Assembly: GCF_010729895.1 (NCBI RefSeq)
Contig: NZ_AP022612.1
Location: 3,348,001-3,412,000 of the forward strand
Origin: Mycolicibacterium confluentis
GTDB lineage: Bacteria; Actinomycetota; Actinomycetes; Mycobacteriales; Mycobacteriaceae
DNA: 64,000 nt
Direction of reading: 5' to 3'
Made by a program: the position numbers and the translations under genes. The notes beneath the pieces were generated by a model. The model made no database searches, was not told the origin of the DNA, and was given only the letters and a program-made list of their open reading frames with translations. Shown here piece after piece: positions 8,196 to 16,767 of this stretch. Position 1 is the first letter of the stretch. Each line of letters begins with the position of its first letter.

Positions 8196-9023
8196 ATGCC
8201 ACGACTCTCCGACAAGATCGCCCTGGTGACAGGTGCCACGACCGTGGAGCCGGGCGGGCTCAACATCGGCGGTGCCGCGGCCACCGAACTGGTCGCCGGA
8301 GGCGCCCGTGTGGCGCTGGCCGACATCAACATCGAGGGCGCGTCCGCACTGGCCGACCAGCTCAACCAGAAGTATGGCCCGGACGTCGCGATCGCGGTCC
8401 ACACCGACCTCCGCGACGAGGCCGCGATCGCAGAACTCGTCGCCACCACCGTCTCGACCTTCGGCGGACTCAACGTCCTGCTCAACATCGCGGGTGTGTT
8501 CCCCGCCGGGGACGGTGACGTCGCCACCATGCCGATCGAGGTCTGGGACGACGTGATGGCAGTCAACCTGCGCAGCGCACTGCTCACCACCAAGCATTCG
8601 CTGCCCCATCTCCGCGCCGCGGGCGGTTCCATCGTGAACACCGCATCCACCCACGCCTTCGCCGGGGACACCAGCCTGACCGGATACGGCGCGACCAAGG
8701 CCGCACTGTTGGCGCTGACCAAGTACACCGCGACCCAGTACGGCCGAGAAGGTGTGCGGTGCAATGCCATCTGCCCCGGCACCACCACGACCCCACCGGC
8801 CCAGCAGCTGCCGAAGGTGGTCACCGACGTCTACCGGCGCCATACGCCCGCCGCTGACCTGAACGCCCCCGACGATCTGGCCAAGGTGTACGCCTTCCTC
8901 GCCTCGGACGACTCGCGCGGCATCAACGGCGAATCCATCAGGGTCGACGGTGGTCTGCTCGCCCATCAGCCGTTCGTCCCGGACATGGACTCCCTGGGAG
9001 CCTCGACGGCCACCTCGCAGTAG
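8196..9023 (+). CDS. SDR-family oxidoreductase
   Basis: This 275-residue SDR has an unusual insertion in the dinucleotide loop: VTGATTVEPGGLNIGGA replaces the compact TGxxxGxG, adding several residues before the final glycines. The catalytic Ser (IVNTAST) and YGATK motif are intact, as is the NIAGVF strand. It is followed by a C-terminal VDGG segment. The ATG at 8196 is preferred over a GTG at 8184 because AGGAA lies at the right distance. It is monocistronic and ends in a 17-bp hairpin shared with the mce operon. The substrate is unknown. Confidence 0.82.
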   Translation: MPRLSDKIALVTGATTVEPGGLNIGGAAATELVAGGARVALADINIEGASALADQLNQKYGPDVAIAVHTDLRDEAAIAELVATTVSTFGGLNVLLNIAGVFPAGDGDVATMPIEVWDDVMAVNLRSALLTTKHSLPHLRAAGGSIVNTASTHAFAGDTSLTGYGATKAALLALTKYTATQYGREGVRCNAICPGTTTTPPAQQLPKVVTDVYRRHTPAADLNAPDDLAKVYAFLASDDSRGINGESIRVDGGLLAHQPFVPDMDSLGASTATSQ

Positions 9024-9036
9024 CCGAACACAGCAC

Positions 9037-9080
9037 AGAACTGGCGCGCCGGCCTGAAGCAGCCGGCGCGCCAGTTCTTT
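9037..9080. terminator. bidirectional stem-loop terminator
   Basis: A perfect 17-bp inverted repeat (9037-9053 and 9062-9078) has an eight-base loop and a short T run after the right arm. It lies between the SDR and the convergent end of the mce operon. Confidence 0.8.
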
Positions 9081-9088
9081 TCGTGCAG

Positions 9089-9589
9089 TCAGTCCGGACG
9101 TCCGAACATCGCGACGACGACGGTGCGATCCAGACTGTTCTCCGACCACACCCCGATCCGGGTGTTGGCACAGTCGGCCATCATCGAGTAGTACGCGGGG
9201 TTGTGGTACCAGAGGTTGATCAGTTCGATCCCGCTGATCGCCAAGGCGGGATGGATGGCCACCGCCTCGGACACCGCCCCGCGGAACCCCGCGGCCTCCG
9301 CCCGCTGCTGGGGTGTGGATCCGTCGGTGCCGGCATCTCCCCCCAGGCTGCGATTCGCCATGAGATCACGGGCGTGCCATTCGGCCGCCAACAGCAGTTG
9401 CGGACTCACGGTCAGCTCACCTGTGCATTCCGCTTGGCGCTGAACCGCATACACGTTGGCGACCACACTGCTGTTGAACCGTCTGTTGTCTGCATGCGCC
9501 GCAGGCAAGGCGGCCGTCGAGGCGATCGTCACGCCGAGCGCCGTGGCCAGAACTGCTTTCAGAGGGGTTCGAACCCTGAGATCAACCAT
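9089..9589 (-). CDS. secreted CAP-domain protein at the end of the mce operon
   Basis: This 166-residue protein has a Sec signal peptide (about residues 1-33, ending AAHA) and a CAP/SCP-like domain. The recognisable parts are the AAEWHARDLMANRSLG helix, the GAVSEAV segment and the NLWYHNPAYYSMMADCANTRIGV strand region. CAP proteins are secreted lipid- or sterol-binding or peptidoglycan-associated proteins. Two cysteines could form a disulphide. Its start lies 31 bp inside the preceding Mce-associated gene, with GGAG upstream, so it is part of the operon. A lipid-binding role alongside the Mce transporter is inference. Confidence 0.75.
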   Translation of the reverse strand: MVDLRVRTPLKAVLATALGVTIASTAALPAAHADNRRFNSSVVANVYAVQRQAECTGELTVSPQLLLAAEWHARDLMANRSLGGDAGTDGSTPQQRAEAAGFRGAVSEAVAIHPALAISGIELINLWYHNPAYYSMMADCANTRIGVWSENSLDRTVVVAMFGRPD

Positions 9590-10131
9590 CGGTCTCCGAC
9601 CTTCTCCAAATCGACTCGTGCGCTGGACCGCGTGTCTGTGGGCGGGTCCGCCCCCACGGTCGTGGTCTGGTTGACGTACACGAGAACCTGCGCGCGATCG
9701 GCGTCGGCCGACAGCAGTGCCGCGGCAGGGACCGTGGCGACGGCCGAGATGCGCTTCTGTTCGGCGCCGGGGATCACCAGGTCATTGATCAGCGTGGTGT
9801 ACTCGTTGCGGAAATCGCCGGTCATCCGCTGCGTGGCGGCGGTCAGATCCTCCTGCACGTGGTCGGCACGGTAGGACAGCATCGCGCCGGCGCCCTCGGT
9901 CGCGGCGACCACAGCCTGCGCGGCGACCCCCTGAGACACCGACACCGAATTGGCTTGCCACTTCAGGTATCCCACGCCAAGGGCCATCGCCAGCACCGCC
10001 AGTGGCAATACCACACAGACGAGCACGTGACCGCGGTTGCGGGGCTTGTCCTCGGTCTCGATTGCCTCGGTCTCCGTGACCTCAGCCTCGGGAGCCTCGG
10101 TCTCTGTGGCCTCACTCTCAAGCACGGTCAT
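9559..10131 (-). CDS. Mce-associated membrane protein (Mas-type)
   Basis: This 190-residue protein has an acidic N-terminus built of repeated EATETE-like runs (residues 4-28), one membrane segment (about 34-54, VLVCVVLPLAVLAMALGVGYL), then a NTF2-like periplasmic domain ending in DRWLISGFEPL. This is the standard form of the Mce-associated proteins found after mceF (for example the Rv1973-like proteins), thought to stabilise or assist Mce complexes. The start forms an ATGA overlap with the preceding paralogue, so the two are translationally coupled. Confidence 0.82.
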   Translation of the reverse strand: MTVLESEATETEAPEAEVTETEAIETEDKPRNRGHVLVCVVLPLAVLAMALGVGYLKWQANSVSVSQGVAAQAVVAATEGAGAMLSYRADHVQEDLTAATQRMTGDFRNEYTTLINDLVIPGAEQKRISAVATVPAAALLSADADRAQVLVYVNQTTTVGADPPTDTRSSARVDLEKVGDRWLISGFEPL

Positions 10132-10646
10132 GACACGAACTGAACGTCGGAGACCCGGGCGGTGTCGCCGGTCTGCTGCACCCCGATGCGCATCCGCCAG
10201 ACCCGTGGATCTGGCTCCGCGGCACCGGCATTGGACATCTTGACTGACATCACCACCAGAACCTGCGCACCGTCTCCGTCGCGGGATTCCAGCGCGGCCG
10301 AGCTCACAGTGCCCTCCGAGGTGGACTGGGCCTGCTTGACGACGTCGGCGAAGGGTTGCGAACGCTTCTCGAAGTCCTCGTGGAACGTGCCGGTCGAGGA
10401 ATCGAGGATGCGCTTGATATCCGCGTCCACGGTGCTGTGGTCGATGGTGGTCAGGTTGATCGCACCCTGCCGCGCGGCCTCGACGAACATGCTCTGCTGC
10501 GCTTGGTCCCGCCGGTCCTCGACCAGACGGTAGCCCAGCCAACCTCCGATGGAACCCAACGCGACGAATGCCACCGCACACACCGCAACCACGGCCTTGG
10601 TGGTCGAACCCGTCAGCCCATCGGCGGGATCAACATGCTCTGCCAT
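10128..10646 (-). CDS. Mce-associated membrane protein (Mas-type)
   Basis: This 172-residue protein has a short cytoplasmic N-terminus, a single transmembrane helix (about residues 16-40, TTKAVVAVCAVAFVALGSIG onward), then an extracytoplasmic alpha/beta domain that closes with RVSDVQFVS. It is the first of two tandem Mce-associated genes after mceF, an arrangement typical of mycobacterial mce operons. It begins 34 bp inside the 3' end of mceF. It is distant in sequence from its neighbour but has the same topology. Confidence 0.82.
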   Translation of the reverse strand: MAEHVDPADGLTGSTTKAVVAVCAVAFVALGSIGGWLGYRLVEDRRDQAQQSMFVEAARQGAINLTTIDHSTVDADIKRILDSSTGTFHEDFEKRSQPFADVVKQAQSTSEGTVSSAALESRDGDGAQVLVVMSVKMSNAGAAEPDPRVWRMRIGVQQTGDTARVSDVQFVS

Positions 10647-12064
10647 GTCCTGCCTTCCGTCTTCGCGCCCAGGTCGGCCTGGGTGTAGATCTTCCCGTCA
10701 GGTGCGACGTACTCGCCGGTGTCCGGGTTGTACTCGGCCACCGCGACAGGTGCCGGGGCCGGAGCCGGAGCGGCGGCGGGCGGCTGATCGGCCGTCGGCA
10801 ACAACTGCGGGACGCCCTGGCCGGTCAACGTCGCGTTCGGGTCGCCCTTCCAGTTGAAGCCCTCGTTGAGGGGTACGTACTCCTCGTCGCTCTCACACAT
10901 GCGTGCCGTCGGCGCGCGCTTGCCCGGGCGGTTCAGGCACGGGTAGTTGCGGTTGCCGCGCACCACATTCCAGGAGTCCTGCGGGATCCGGCAGTACAGA
11001 TCGCCGGGCGGGAGATCCGCCGACGTCTCCACATTCGGGGTGAGCTGCTGGTGCACAGGCAGGAACCCGGTGGTGCATGGTGGCGGCAGGTTGAGGTTGA
11101 GGTTGAAGCTCACGTACAGGCCGGGGGTCTTGCGCTTGGAGTCACGGTTGGCCAGAAGTGCACCCTGAAGGCCCGCGACGAGTTGCGGCTCGAGGACCAG
11201 CACCTGCTCGATCGCGGGCTGGTACACCACCGCGACTTCACCGACGCTGACGAGGTTCGCCATCAGCACCGGCAGTGTCGGCTTCAGCGTGTCGAACAGC
11301 GCCCGCGCCTCCTCGGTCGCCGCAGCGCCGCGCTCGAGCAGGCCGGCGACCGCGGGGTCGGCATCGCGGACCTGACCGGTCAGGTTGGCCAGGTTGGCGG
11401 CCCAGGCGTTGATGGAGTCCGCCGTCTCGCTCTGCGCGTCCATCAGCGGCTTGGCCTTGTCGATCAGCGCGAGCAGCGGATCGAGGTTGGCGCGTGCATC
11501 CGAAGCCAGGCGCGTGGAGCCCTGCACGATGCGGGACAACTCAGGCCCGAGACGCCCGACCGCGGTATAGCTCTCGTCGACAACGGTTTTGACGTTGTCG
11601 CGCGGGATGGCCTGAATTCCCTCATTCGCGGCGTCCAGCAGTTTGTTGATCGGCGGGGGCACCGTCGCCCGATCCAGCGGAATGACATCGCCATTCGCCA
11701 AGGGCGCCGCACCGGCACTGCGCGGCACCAGGGCGACGTACTGCTCGCCGATCGCCGAGGTGCTGTGCACCTCCGCGGTCAGATCCGACGGGATGTCGAT
11801 TCCGGAGTTCAGCGACAGCACCGCCTCGACCCCGCCGGTCCGGGTCAGGCGCACCTCGGTGACCCGTCCGACCGTGGTGCCGCGGTAGGAGACGTTGGCG
11901 GTCTCGTACAGTCCGGCGGCCTGCGGGAGTTCCACGGTGACGGTGTACTGACCGACGCCGAACATCGCGGGCACCTTGATGTATCCGAACGCCATGATCC
12001 CGCCCGCGACCACGGAGACGATCGCAAAGAGCGCCAGTTGGAGCTTGATTCGCCTGGTCAACAT
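10613..12064 (-). CDS. mceF: Mce family protein MceF
   Basis: This 483-residue protein has one N-terminal membrane helix (residues 6-28), an MlaD/MCE domain (residues 37-115, with YETANVSYRGTTVGRVTEV), a long helical region, and a Cys- and Pro/Ala-rich C-terminal part with repeated PAPAPAP. It is the sixth and last Mce subunit of the operon. Mce proteins form a hexameric tunnel that carries lipids across the periplasm to the YrbE permease. It starts one base after the mceE stop. The substrate is unknown; mce4 takes cholesterol and mce1 takes fatty acids in M. tuberculosis. Confidence 0.9.
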   Translation of the reverse strand: MLTRRIKLQLALFAIVSVVAGGIMAFGYIKVPAMFGVGQYTVTVELPQAAGLYETANVSYRGTTVGRVTEVRLTRTGGVEAVLSLNSGIDIPSDLTAEVHSTSAIGEQYVALVPRSAGAAPLANGDVIPLDRATVPPPINKLLDAANEGIQAIPRDNVKTVVDESYTAVGRLGPELSRIVQGSTRLASDARANLDPLLALIDKAKPLMDAQSETADSINAWAANLANLTGQVRDADPAVAGLLERGAAATEEARALFDTLKPTLPVLMANLVSVGEVAVVYQPAIEQVLVLEPQLVAGLQGALLANRDSKRKTPGLYVSFNLNLNLPPPCTTGFLPVHQQLTPNVETSADLPPGDLYCRIPQDSWNVVRGNRNYPCLNRPGKRAPTARMCESDEEYVPLNEGFNWKGDPNATLTGQGVPQLLPTADQPPAAAPAPAPAPVAVAEYNPDTGEYVAPDGKIYTQADLGAKTEGRTWQSMLIPPMG

Positions 12065-12065
12065 G

Positions 12066-13211
12066 TCAGGGCCCCTGGTTGAACTGGTAGGGAGCGACCA
12101 GCGGGTTCACCGCGGTGTAAGGACTGGGCAGTTGGCCGATGGTCCGCCCCCACTGCATCTCCAACTCAGTGAGATCACCTTCGAAGCGGGTGCCGTTGAG
12201 CAGGCCGTCTCCAAGCCGGCTCAGGGTGAGGTCGAAGATCACCGACGTGTTGAGGTAGTCGCCGCGGACCACCTTGTCGATGTTCTCGATCGGCCACGGG
12301 AACGTCGCCAGCAGACTCAACGACCGGGTCATGGCCGGTCCCGCGTCGGCCAGCGACTTGAGCACCGGGCCGACGGATCGGATCTCGGAGACCAGGTTCT
12401 GCTTCGTCTGGTTGACCGTGTCCGCCGCCAGTGCGCTGAACTTTCCGAAGCCGTCCACGGCCTCGGTCAGGTTCTCACGGCGCTCGCTGAGGACGGCCAA
12501 CGCATCCGGAATCGTCCGCATCGCGTTGTCCAGGATGGGTTTCTGGTCCGCCAACTGGCCGACGAGATTGTTGAAGCTGTCACTGGCGGCGATGATGTCA
12601 CCCGTCTGGGTGTTGAGGCGTCCCACGAACAGATCCACCTGCTCGATGAGGCTGCGCAGATCGCTCTCGCGGCCCGCGAACGCGGTGGCCAGGGCCGCGG
12701 TGATGTCCTGAATCTGGCCGACCCCGCCGCCGTTGAGCAGCAGCGACAACGCCGCCAGGGTCTGATCGGTGCTCGGATACGACGACCCGGCATCCAACGG
12801 GATCAACGACCCCTCACGCAGCCTGCCCTCCGGCGGCACGTTCGTCGGCGGTGCCAGTTCGACGTGCAGCGAGCCGAGCAGGCTGGTCTGCCCCACGGTC
12901 GCGGTGGTGTTGGCCGGCAGTTCCACATCGCCGTTGAGCCTGATGGTCACCAGCGCGTGCCACCCCTGGCGCTCGATCTTGGTGATCGTGCCGACGTTGA
13001 CATCACCCACTCGCACCCGGGAGTTCGGTTCGATCGTGCCGATGTCGGGCAGCTGAGCCTGCACCAGATATGAGCCGTCCCCACCGCCTTGGGTGCCCGG
13101 CATGGGCAGCGAGTTCAGACCTTTCCATTGGCAGCCGGACAGCGCGAGCGCGGTGACGGCGACGAGCGCGGCGACACTCTTGGCACGCAATGTGATTCGA
13201 CGAATGTCCAC
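12066..13211 (-). CDS. mceE: Mce family lipoprotein MceE (LprN-like)
   Basis: This 381-residue protein has a lipobox, LALSGC, with the acylated Cys at residue 27, followed by an MCE domain (about 45-125, NSRVRVGDVNVGTITKIE) and a helical region. The fifth Mce subunit is the lipoprotein in mycobacterial operons, so position and sequence agree. The GTG at 13211 is chosen because AGGAGG lies six bases upstream. A GTG at 13217, overlapping the mceD stop, would leave no room for that site. It is anchored in the outer leaflet of the plasma membrane and takes part in the lipid-transfer tunnel. Confidence 0.9.
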   Translation of the reverse strand: MDIRRITLRAKSVAALVAVTALALSGCQWKGLNSLPMPGTQGGGDGSYLVQAQLPDIGTIEPNSRVRVGDVNVGTITKIERQGWHALVTIRLNGDVELPANTTATVGQTSLLGSLHVELAPPTNVPPEGRLREGSLIPLDAGSSYPSTDQTLAALSLLLNGGGVGQIQDITAALATAFAGRESDLRSLIEQVDLFVGRLNTQTGDIIAASDSFNNLVGQLADQKPILDNAMRTIPDALAVLSERRENLTEAVDGFGKFSALAADTVNQTKQNLVSEIRSVGPVLKSLADAGPAMTRSLSLLATFPWPIENIDKVVRGDYLNTSVIFDLTLSRLGDGLLNGTRFEGDLTELEMQWGRTIGQLPSPYTAVNPLVAPYQFNQGP

Positions 13212-13213
13212 GC

Positions 13214-14449
13214 TCACCCTCCTGCGCCTGGAAGAAGCATTCCGGGCAGCCCGGCCTGCTCTGCGGGCACCTGCGGCGGCACGTAGTCGGGCCGCAACCA
13301 GTTCTCGCTGTAGGTGATCTCGTTCGGTCGGGCCTGCTGCCCGACGAACAGGTTCTCCCCCAGCGGCGGGAAGTTCATCTGCCGGTTCTTGACGATCGGC
13401 GCGAGGTACTGCGCGCACAGCTTCGACGAGTACACCGAATTGAGCCGCGATGCCGCCTCGACGGATCCGCACAGGAACTGCACGGGGTCGGCGAGGTTGT
13501 TGACCGCGAGCATGCCCGTCAGTGCGGCCTGAGAGGGCTGGTAGACGTTCGCGAAGTTCTGTGCAGCGTTGGGGAACGCGTGCAGTGCCTGCTTGATGTC
13601 GTCGAGGCTGCCGTGCACCGCTGTCGAGATCGATGCGAGCTTCTCGGTCGCGATCCCGGCGGCCTCGCGGTTGTCCTTGACGAACTGCGTCGCCTCGGCG
13701 ACAACCGAATTCAGATCGTTGACGGCGTCGCTGACGGCGCCCGGATCGTCGGCCACCAATCCCGTGACGGCGGCCATGTTCCGGTTCAGCTGCGCCAGCA
13801 GGTCCGAGCTGTCCTCCAGCGCCGTCACCACCACCGACAGATTCTTCAGCGTGGAGAAGGTGTCATCACTGTGGTCGCCCAACGCCGACATGGCCTTACC
13901 CATCGTCGTGACGGTCTCGCGGATGTTCGCGCCCTGCCCGCGCAGGTTGTCGGCCGCGGTGTTGACGAACTGGCCCAGCGTGCTGACGCCGCCCGGTTGA
14001 GTGGGCGCAAGCGCATCGGTGAGCTTCTCCAACTGCGTTCGCAGGTCATCCCATTCGAGCGGAACGGCGGTCCGGTCCAGAGGAATCTCCGCGCCGCTGT
14101 CAAGCACGGGACCGGACTCATAGGCCGGGGTGAGCTGAATGGCTCGGGCGGTCACCAACTGCGGTGACACGATGACGGCCTTGGCGTCGGCGGGCACCTT
14201 GTGCTTGGCGTCAATCCAGAACGTGACCTTGACCCGCTCCGGTTGAGGCTCAATGGTCTCGATCGCCCCCACCGGGACACCGAGGATGCGCACCTCGTCG
14301 CCGATGAAAAGGCCGTTGCTGTTGTCGAAGTACGCGACGATCTGGTTGCGGCCGGCGTGGTTGAACGCACGCACAGCGACCACCCCACCGACGACCAACG
14401 CCACGGCGAGGGCCGCCACCAGCATGGTGCGCAGAGACGGCTTACGCAT
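13214..14449 (-). CDS. mceD: Mce family protein MceD
   Basis: This 411-residue protein has a membrane helix (about residues 8-28), then an MCE domain containing GDEVRILGVPVGAIETIEP, a helical stretch with repeated DDTFSTL-type heptads, and a C-terminal segment ending in a Gly/Pro-rich tail. The ATG at 14449 has GGAG seven bases upstream, and a GTG one codon earlier is possible. The start overlaps the mceC stop, indicating coupled translation. It is the fourth of six subunits. Confidence 0.9.
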   Translation of the reverse strand: MRKPSLRTMLVAALAVALVVGGVVAVRAFNHAGRNQIVAYFDNSNGLFIGDEVRILGVPVGAIETIEPQPERVKVTFWIDAKHKVPADAKAVIVSPQLVTARAIQLTPAYESGPVLDSGAEIPLDRTAVPLEWDDLRTQLEKLTDALAPTQPGGVSTLGQFVNTAADNLRGQGANIRETVTTMGKAMSALGDHSDDTFSTLKNLSVVVTALEDSSDLLAQLNRNMAAVTGLVADDPGAVSDAVNDLNSVVAEATQFVKDNREAAGIATEKLASISTAVHGSLDDIKQALHAFPNAAQNFANVYQPSQAALTGMLAVNNLADPVQFLCGSVEAASRLNSVYSSKLCAQYLAPIVKNRQMNFPPLGENLFVGQQARPNEITYSENWLRPDYVPPQVPAEQAGLPGMLLPGAGG

Positions 14450-15738
14450 CACTGTTCTCCGTCCTGCCCTTGTGGTGCGGGATCCGGGATCGGGGTCGGC
14501 TGCTGACCTTCGGGCCAGAGCGCCGGCGGTCCAGGAGCGGGTCCCCCCGGTGGCGGCGCGGGATCGGGCTCACGGTAGGGATAGCGCGGGTCACCCGGGT
14601 TGCCGGTGATCGCATCGGGAATCGTCAGGTGCGGGTCACCGCCCTGACCGGTACGCGGGAAGGGCTGGGGCAGCGCCGGCGTGCCGGGCTGGCCGGTCTG
14701 CGGATCCGAAAGCTGCGACGGGGGAAGCACATTGGGGTCCAACCCCAGGTCGGAGAAGGCCGCATCGATGAAGGGCTGCACCAGTTGACCCGGCAGGTTG
14801 GCCAGATAGGCCTTGAAGAACGGCCCCGAACCCACCGTTTCGCCCAATCCCATTGTGTACTGGTTGAGGTACTTGATCGCCAGCATCACCCGTTCCTTGC
14901 GGTTGTCGACGATCGTCAGCACTCCATTGAGTCTGTCCAGTGCGCCGCGCATCTGGTCACGGTTGTCGTCGATGAACCCCGACAGCTGCTGGGCGAATGT
15001 CGAGAGGTTGCGAGAGATCTGCTCCAGCGCCGCGCTCTGCTCGCGAAGCTTGCCCAAGAGTGCGTTGCTGTTGGCGACGAGTTCGGCGACCTGCTCCGCA
15101 CGTTCGGACAACACACCCGTGGCTTTACTCGCGTTGCTCAGCAGCGAGCGCAGTTCCTCGTCCCGCTGGCCGAGGGTGTTCGAGAACCGGCCCACCCCCT
15201 CCACCGCGGCCCGCAGGTCCGGCGGCGTGCTCTGGAAGGTCTCCGCCAGAGTCGCCAGGGACTCCGACACCGTGTCGGTGTCCAGACCACTGATGGTGCT
15301 GGACAGGTCTCCCAGCGCATCTGGCAGCTGGTACGGGGATCGGGTCCGCTCGATCGGGATGGTCCCGGCCAGTTCACCGTCGCCACGGGGGGTCACCTCG
15401 AGAACCTTGGAACCGAGCAGACTCTTGGTTCGGACATGCACTTCGGTCAGGTCACCGAGATGGACGTCCTTGTCCACATCGAAGTCGATCCGAACCTGGT
15501 TGCCCTCCAACTCAACCGACGACACCTGGCCGACCCGGAATCCAGCGACCTGCACCGGCGCACCGGTCCGCAGACCGCCGGCCTCGGCGAAGTACGCCGA
15601 ATAGTCCTCGGTCGAACCGTTGAACGGCAGCTTGTCGTACTGCAGGGCGAGCACGGCGATGCCCGCGGTCAGCGCCATACCGGTGAGGCCGACCAGAAAC
15701 GGATTGCGTTCAGCGAAGGGTTTCACTTGGGTGAACAC
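14449..15738 (-). CDS. mceC: Mce family protein MceC
   Basis: This 429-residue protein has an N-terminal membrane segment (about 14-32), an MCE domain with GAPVQVAGFRVGQVSSVE, a long helical region, and a C-terminal tail of about 90 residues that is very rich in Pro and Gly (segments such as PAPPPGGPAPGPPALWP). A Pro-rich tail is usual in MceC. It starts with GTG 16 bp inside the end of mceB. Confidence 0.9.
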   Translation of the reverse strand: MFTQVKPFAERNPFLVGLTGMALTAGIAVLALQYDKLPFNGSTEDYSAYFAEAGGLRTGAPVQVAGFRVGQVSSVELEGNQVRIDFDVDKDVHLGDLTEVHVRTKSLLGSKVLEVTPRGDGELAGTIPIERTRSPYQLPDALGDLSSTISGLDTDTVSESLATLAETFQSTPPDLRAAVEGVGRFSNTLGQRDEELRSLLSNASKATGVLSERAEQVAELVANSNALLGKLREQSAALEQISRNLSTFAQQLSGFIDDNRDQMRGALDRLNGVLTIVDNRKERVMLAIKYLNQYTMGLGETVGSGPFFKAYLANLPGQLVQPFIDAAFSDLGLDPNVLPPSQLSDPQTGQPGTPALPQPFPRTGQGGDPHLTIPDAITGNPGDPRYPYREPDPAPPPGGPAPGPPALWPEGQQPTPIPDPAPQGQDGEQ

Positions 15739-16751
15739 CGTCCTGTCGTCTGCTCGGCGATCTTGACGTAGACCGGCTGTCCGCCCTTGCCGTTCAACTT
15801 CAGCGACATCGCACAGAGATACTCCGGGAGGAAGTCACCGCGGCTGCCCAGACGGGCCAGCTTCTTGTAGGCGTCCGGCAGCATGTTGAGCAGGCCGTCG
15901 AAGTACTCGTGATCGGCCAAGACGGTCGAGCTCACACGGTCCGACTGCGCCACAGCCTCTTTGAAGGGCTGACGGGCCTGCATCAGCAGGTCGGCAACCG
16001 TCGCCGAGGCGGCATTGGTATAGGCGACCGCGTTGACCACGTCGGTTTCTCGTTCTTCGAGTGCCTCCACCAACTGCGACAGCGAGTCCACGGCCTTGCC
16101 GAACTGCTCGGTCTGACCGCCGAAGGTCCCCAGAACCGAATTGAGGTTCCCGATCACCTGGCCGACCAACTCGTCCCGGTCGGCCAGGGTGTTGGTGACG
16201 GCCGCTGCCTGACGCATAAACGAACCGATGGTCGCACCCTCCCCCTGGAACGCCTGGATCAGCGCGCTGGACAGCGTGTTCACCTGCTCGGGATCCAGTG
16301 CCCGGAACAGGGGGCGGAACCCGCCGAGCAGGGTGTCGAGATCCAAGGCGGGTTCGGTGCGCGTCGCCGGGATGGTTTCGCCAGCGGCGAGCCTCTGGGG
16401 CTCGCCCGGGCCCTCCAGCAGGGCCATGTAACGGTCGCCGATCGGGTTCTCCCAACGGATCTGGGCCTTGGTGCCCTCGGTGAGCACCACCGAGGGGTCG
16501 GCGGAGAACTCGACGATGGCGCGTGCGTCCGGACCGATGGAGATGTTCTTGACCTGACCGACCTCGACACCGGCGATGCGGACGAAGTCGTTCACCTCAA
16601 GGCCGCTGACGTCGGTGAACTCGGCGCGATAGTTCTGCTCGTCCGAGAACCGCAGGTTCGCGAAGATCGCCATCAGCCCGAATGCGGACAGGACACAGGC
16701 CATCACGAATGCGGTCAGGTTGATGACAACCCTTCTGAGGCTGTTGTTCAC
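15723..16751 (-). CDS. mceB: Mce family protein MceB
   Basis: This 342-residue protein has a membrane helix (about residues 8-30), an MCE domain with VNDFVRIAGVEVGQVKNI, and a helical domain. The C-terminal part has a Cys in PEYLCAMSL and another near the end, as in other MceB proteins. The GTG at 16751, after GAGGA, is the natural start. The frame remains open much further upstream inside mceA, but that part has no Mce sequence. Confidence 0.9.
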   Translation of the reverse strand: MNNSLRRVVINLTAFVMACVLSAFGLMAIFANLRFSDEQNYRAEFTDVSGLEVNDFVRIAGVEVGQVKNISIGPDARAIVEFSADPSVVLTEGTKAQIRWENPIGDRYMALLEGPGEPQRLAAGETIPATRTEPALDLDTLLGGFRPLFRALDPEQVNTLSSALIQAFQGEGATIGSFMRQAAAVTNTLADRDELVGQVIGNLNSVLGTFGGQTEQFGKAVDSLSQLVEALEERETDVVNAVAYTNAASATVADLLMQARQPFKEAVAQSDRVSSTVLADHEYFDGLLNMLPDAYKKLARLGSRGDFLPEYLCAMSLKLNGKGGQPVYVKIAEQTTGRCSPK

Positions 16752-16767
16752 TGCTGATCCTCGATGC

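Noticed and set aside
10568..12082. A long plus-strand open frame antisense to mceF
   Set aside because: It mirrors the GC-rich third-codon pattern of the real minus-strand Mce genes. Other long antisense frames (for example 27677-28975 and 58042-59649) are the same effect.
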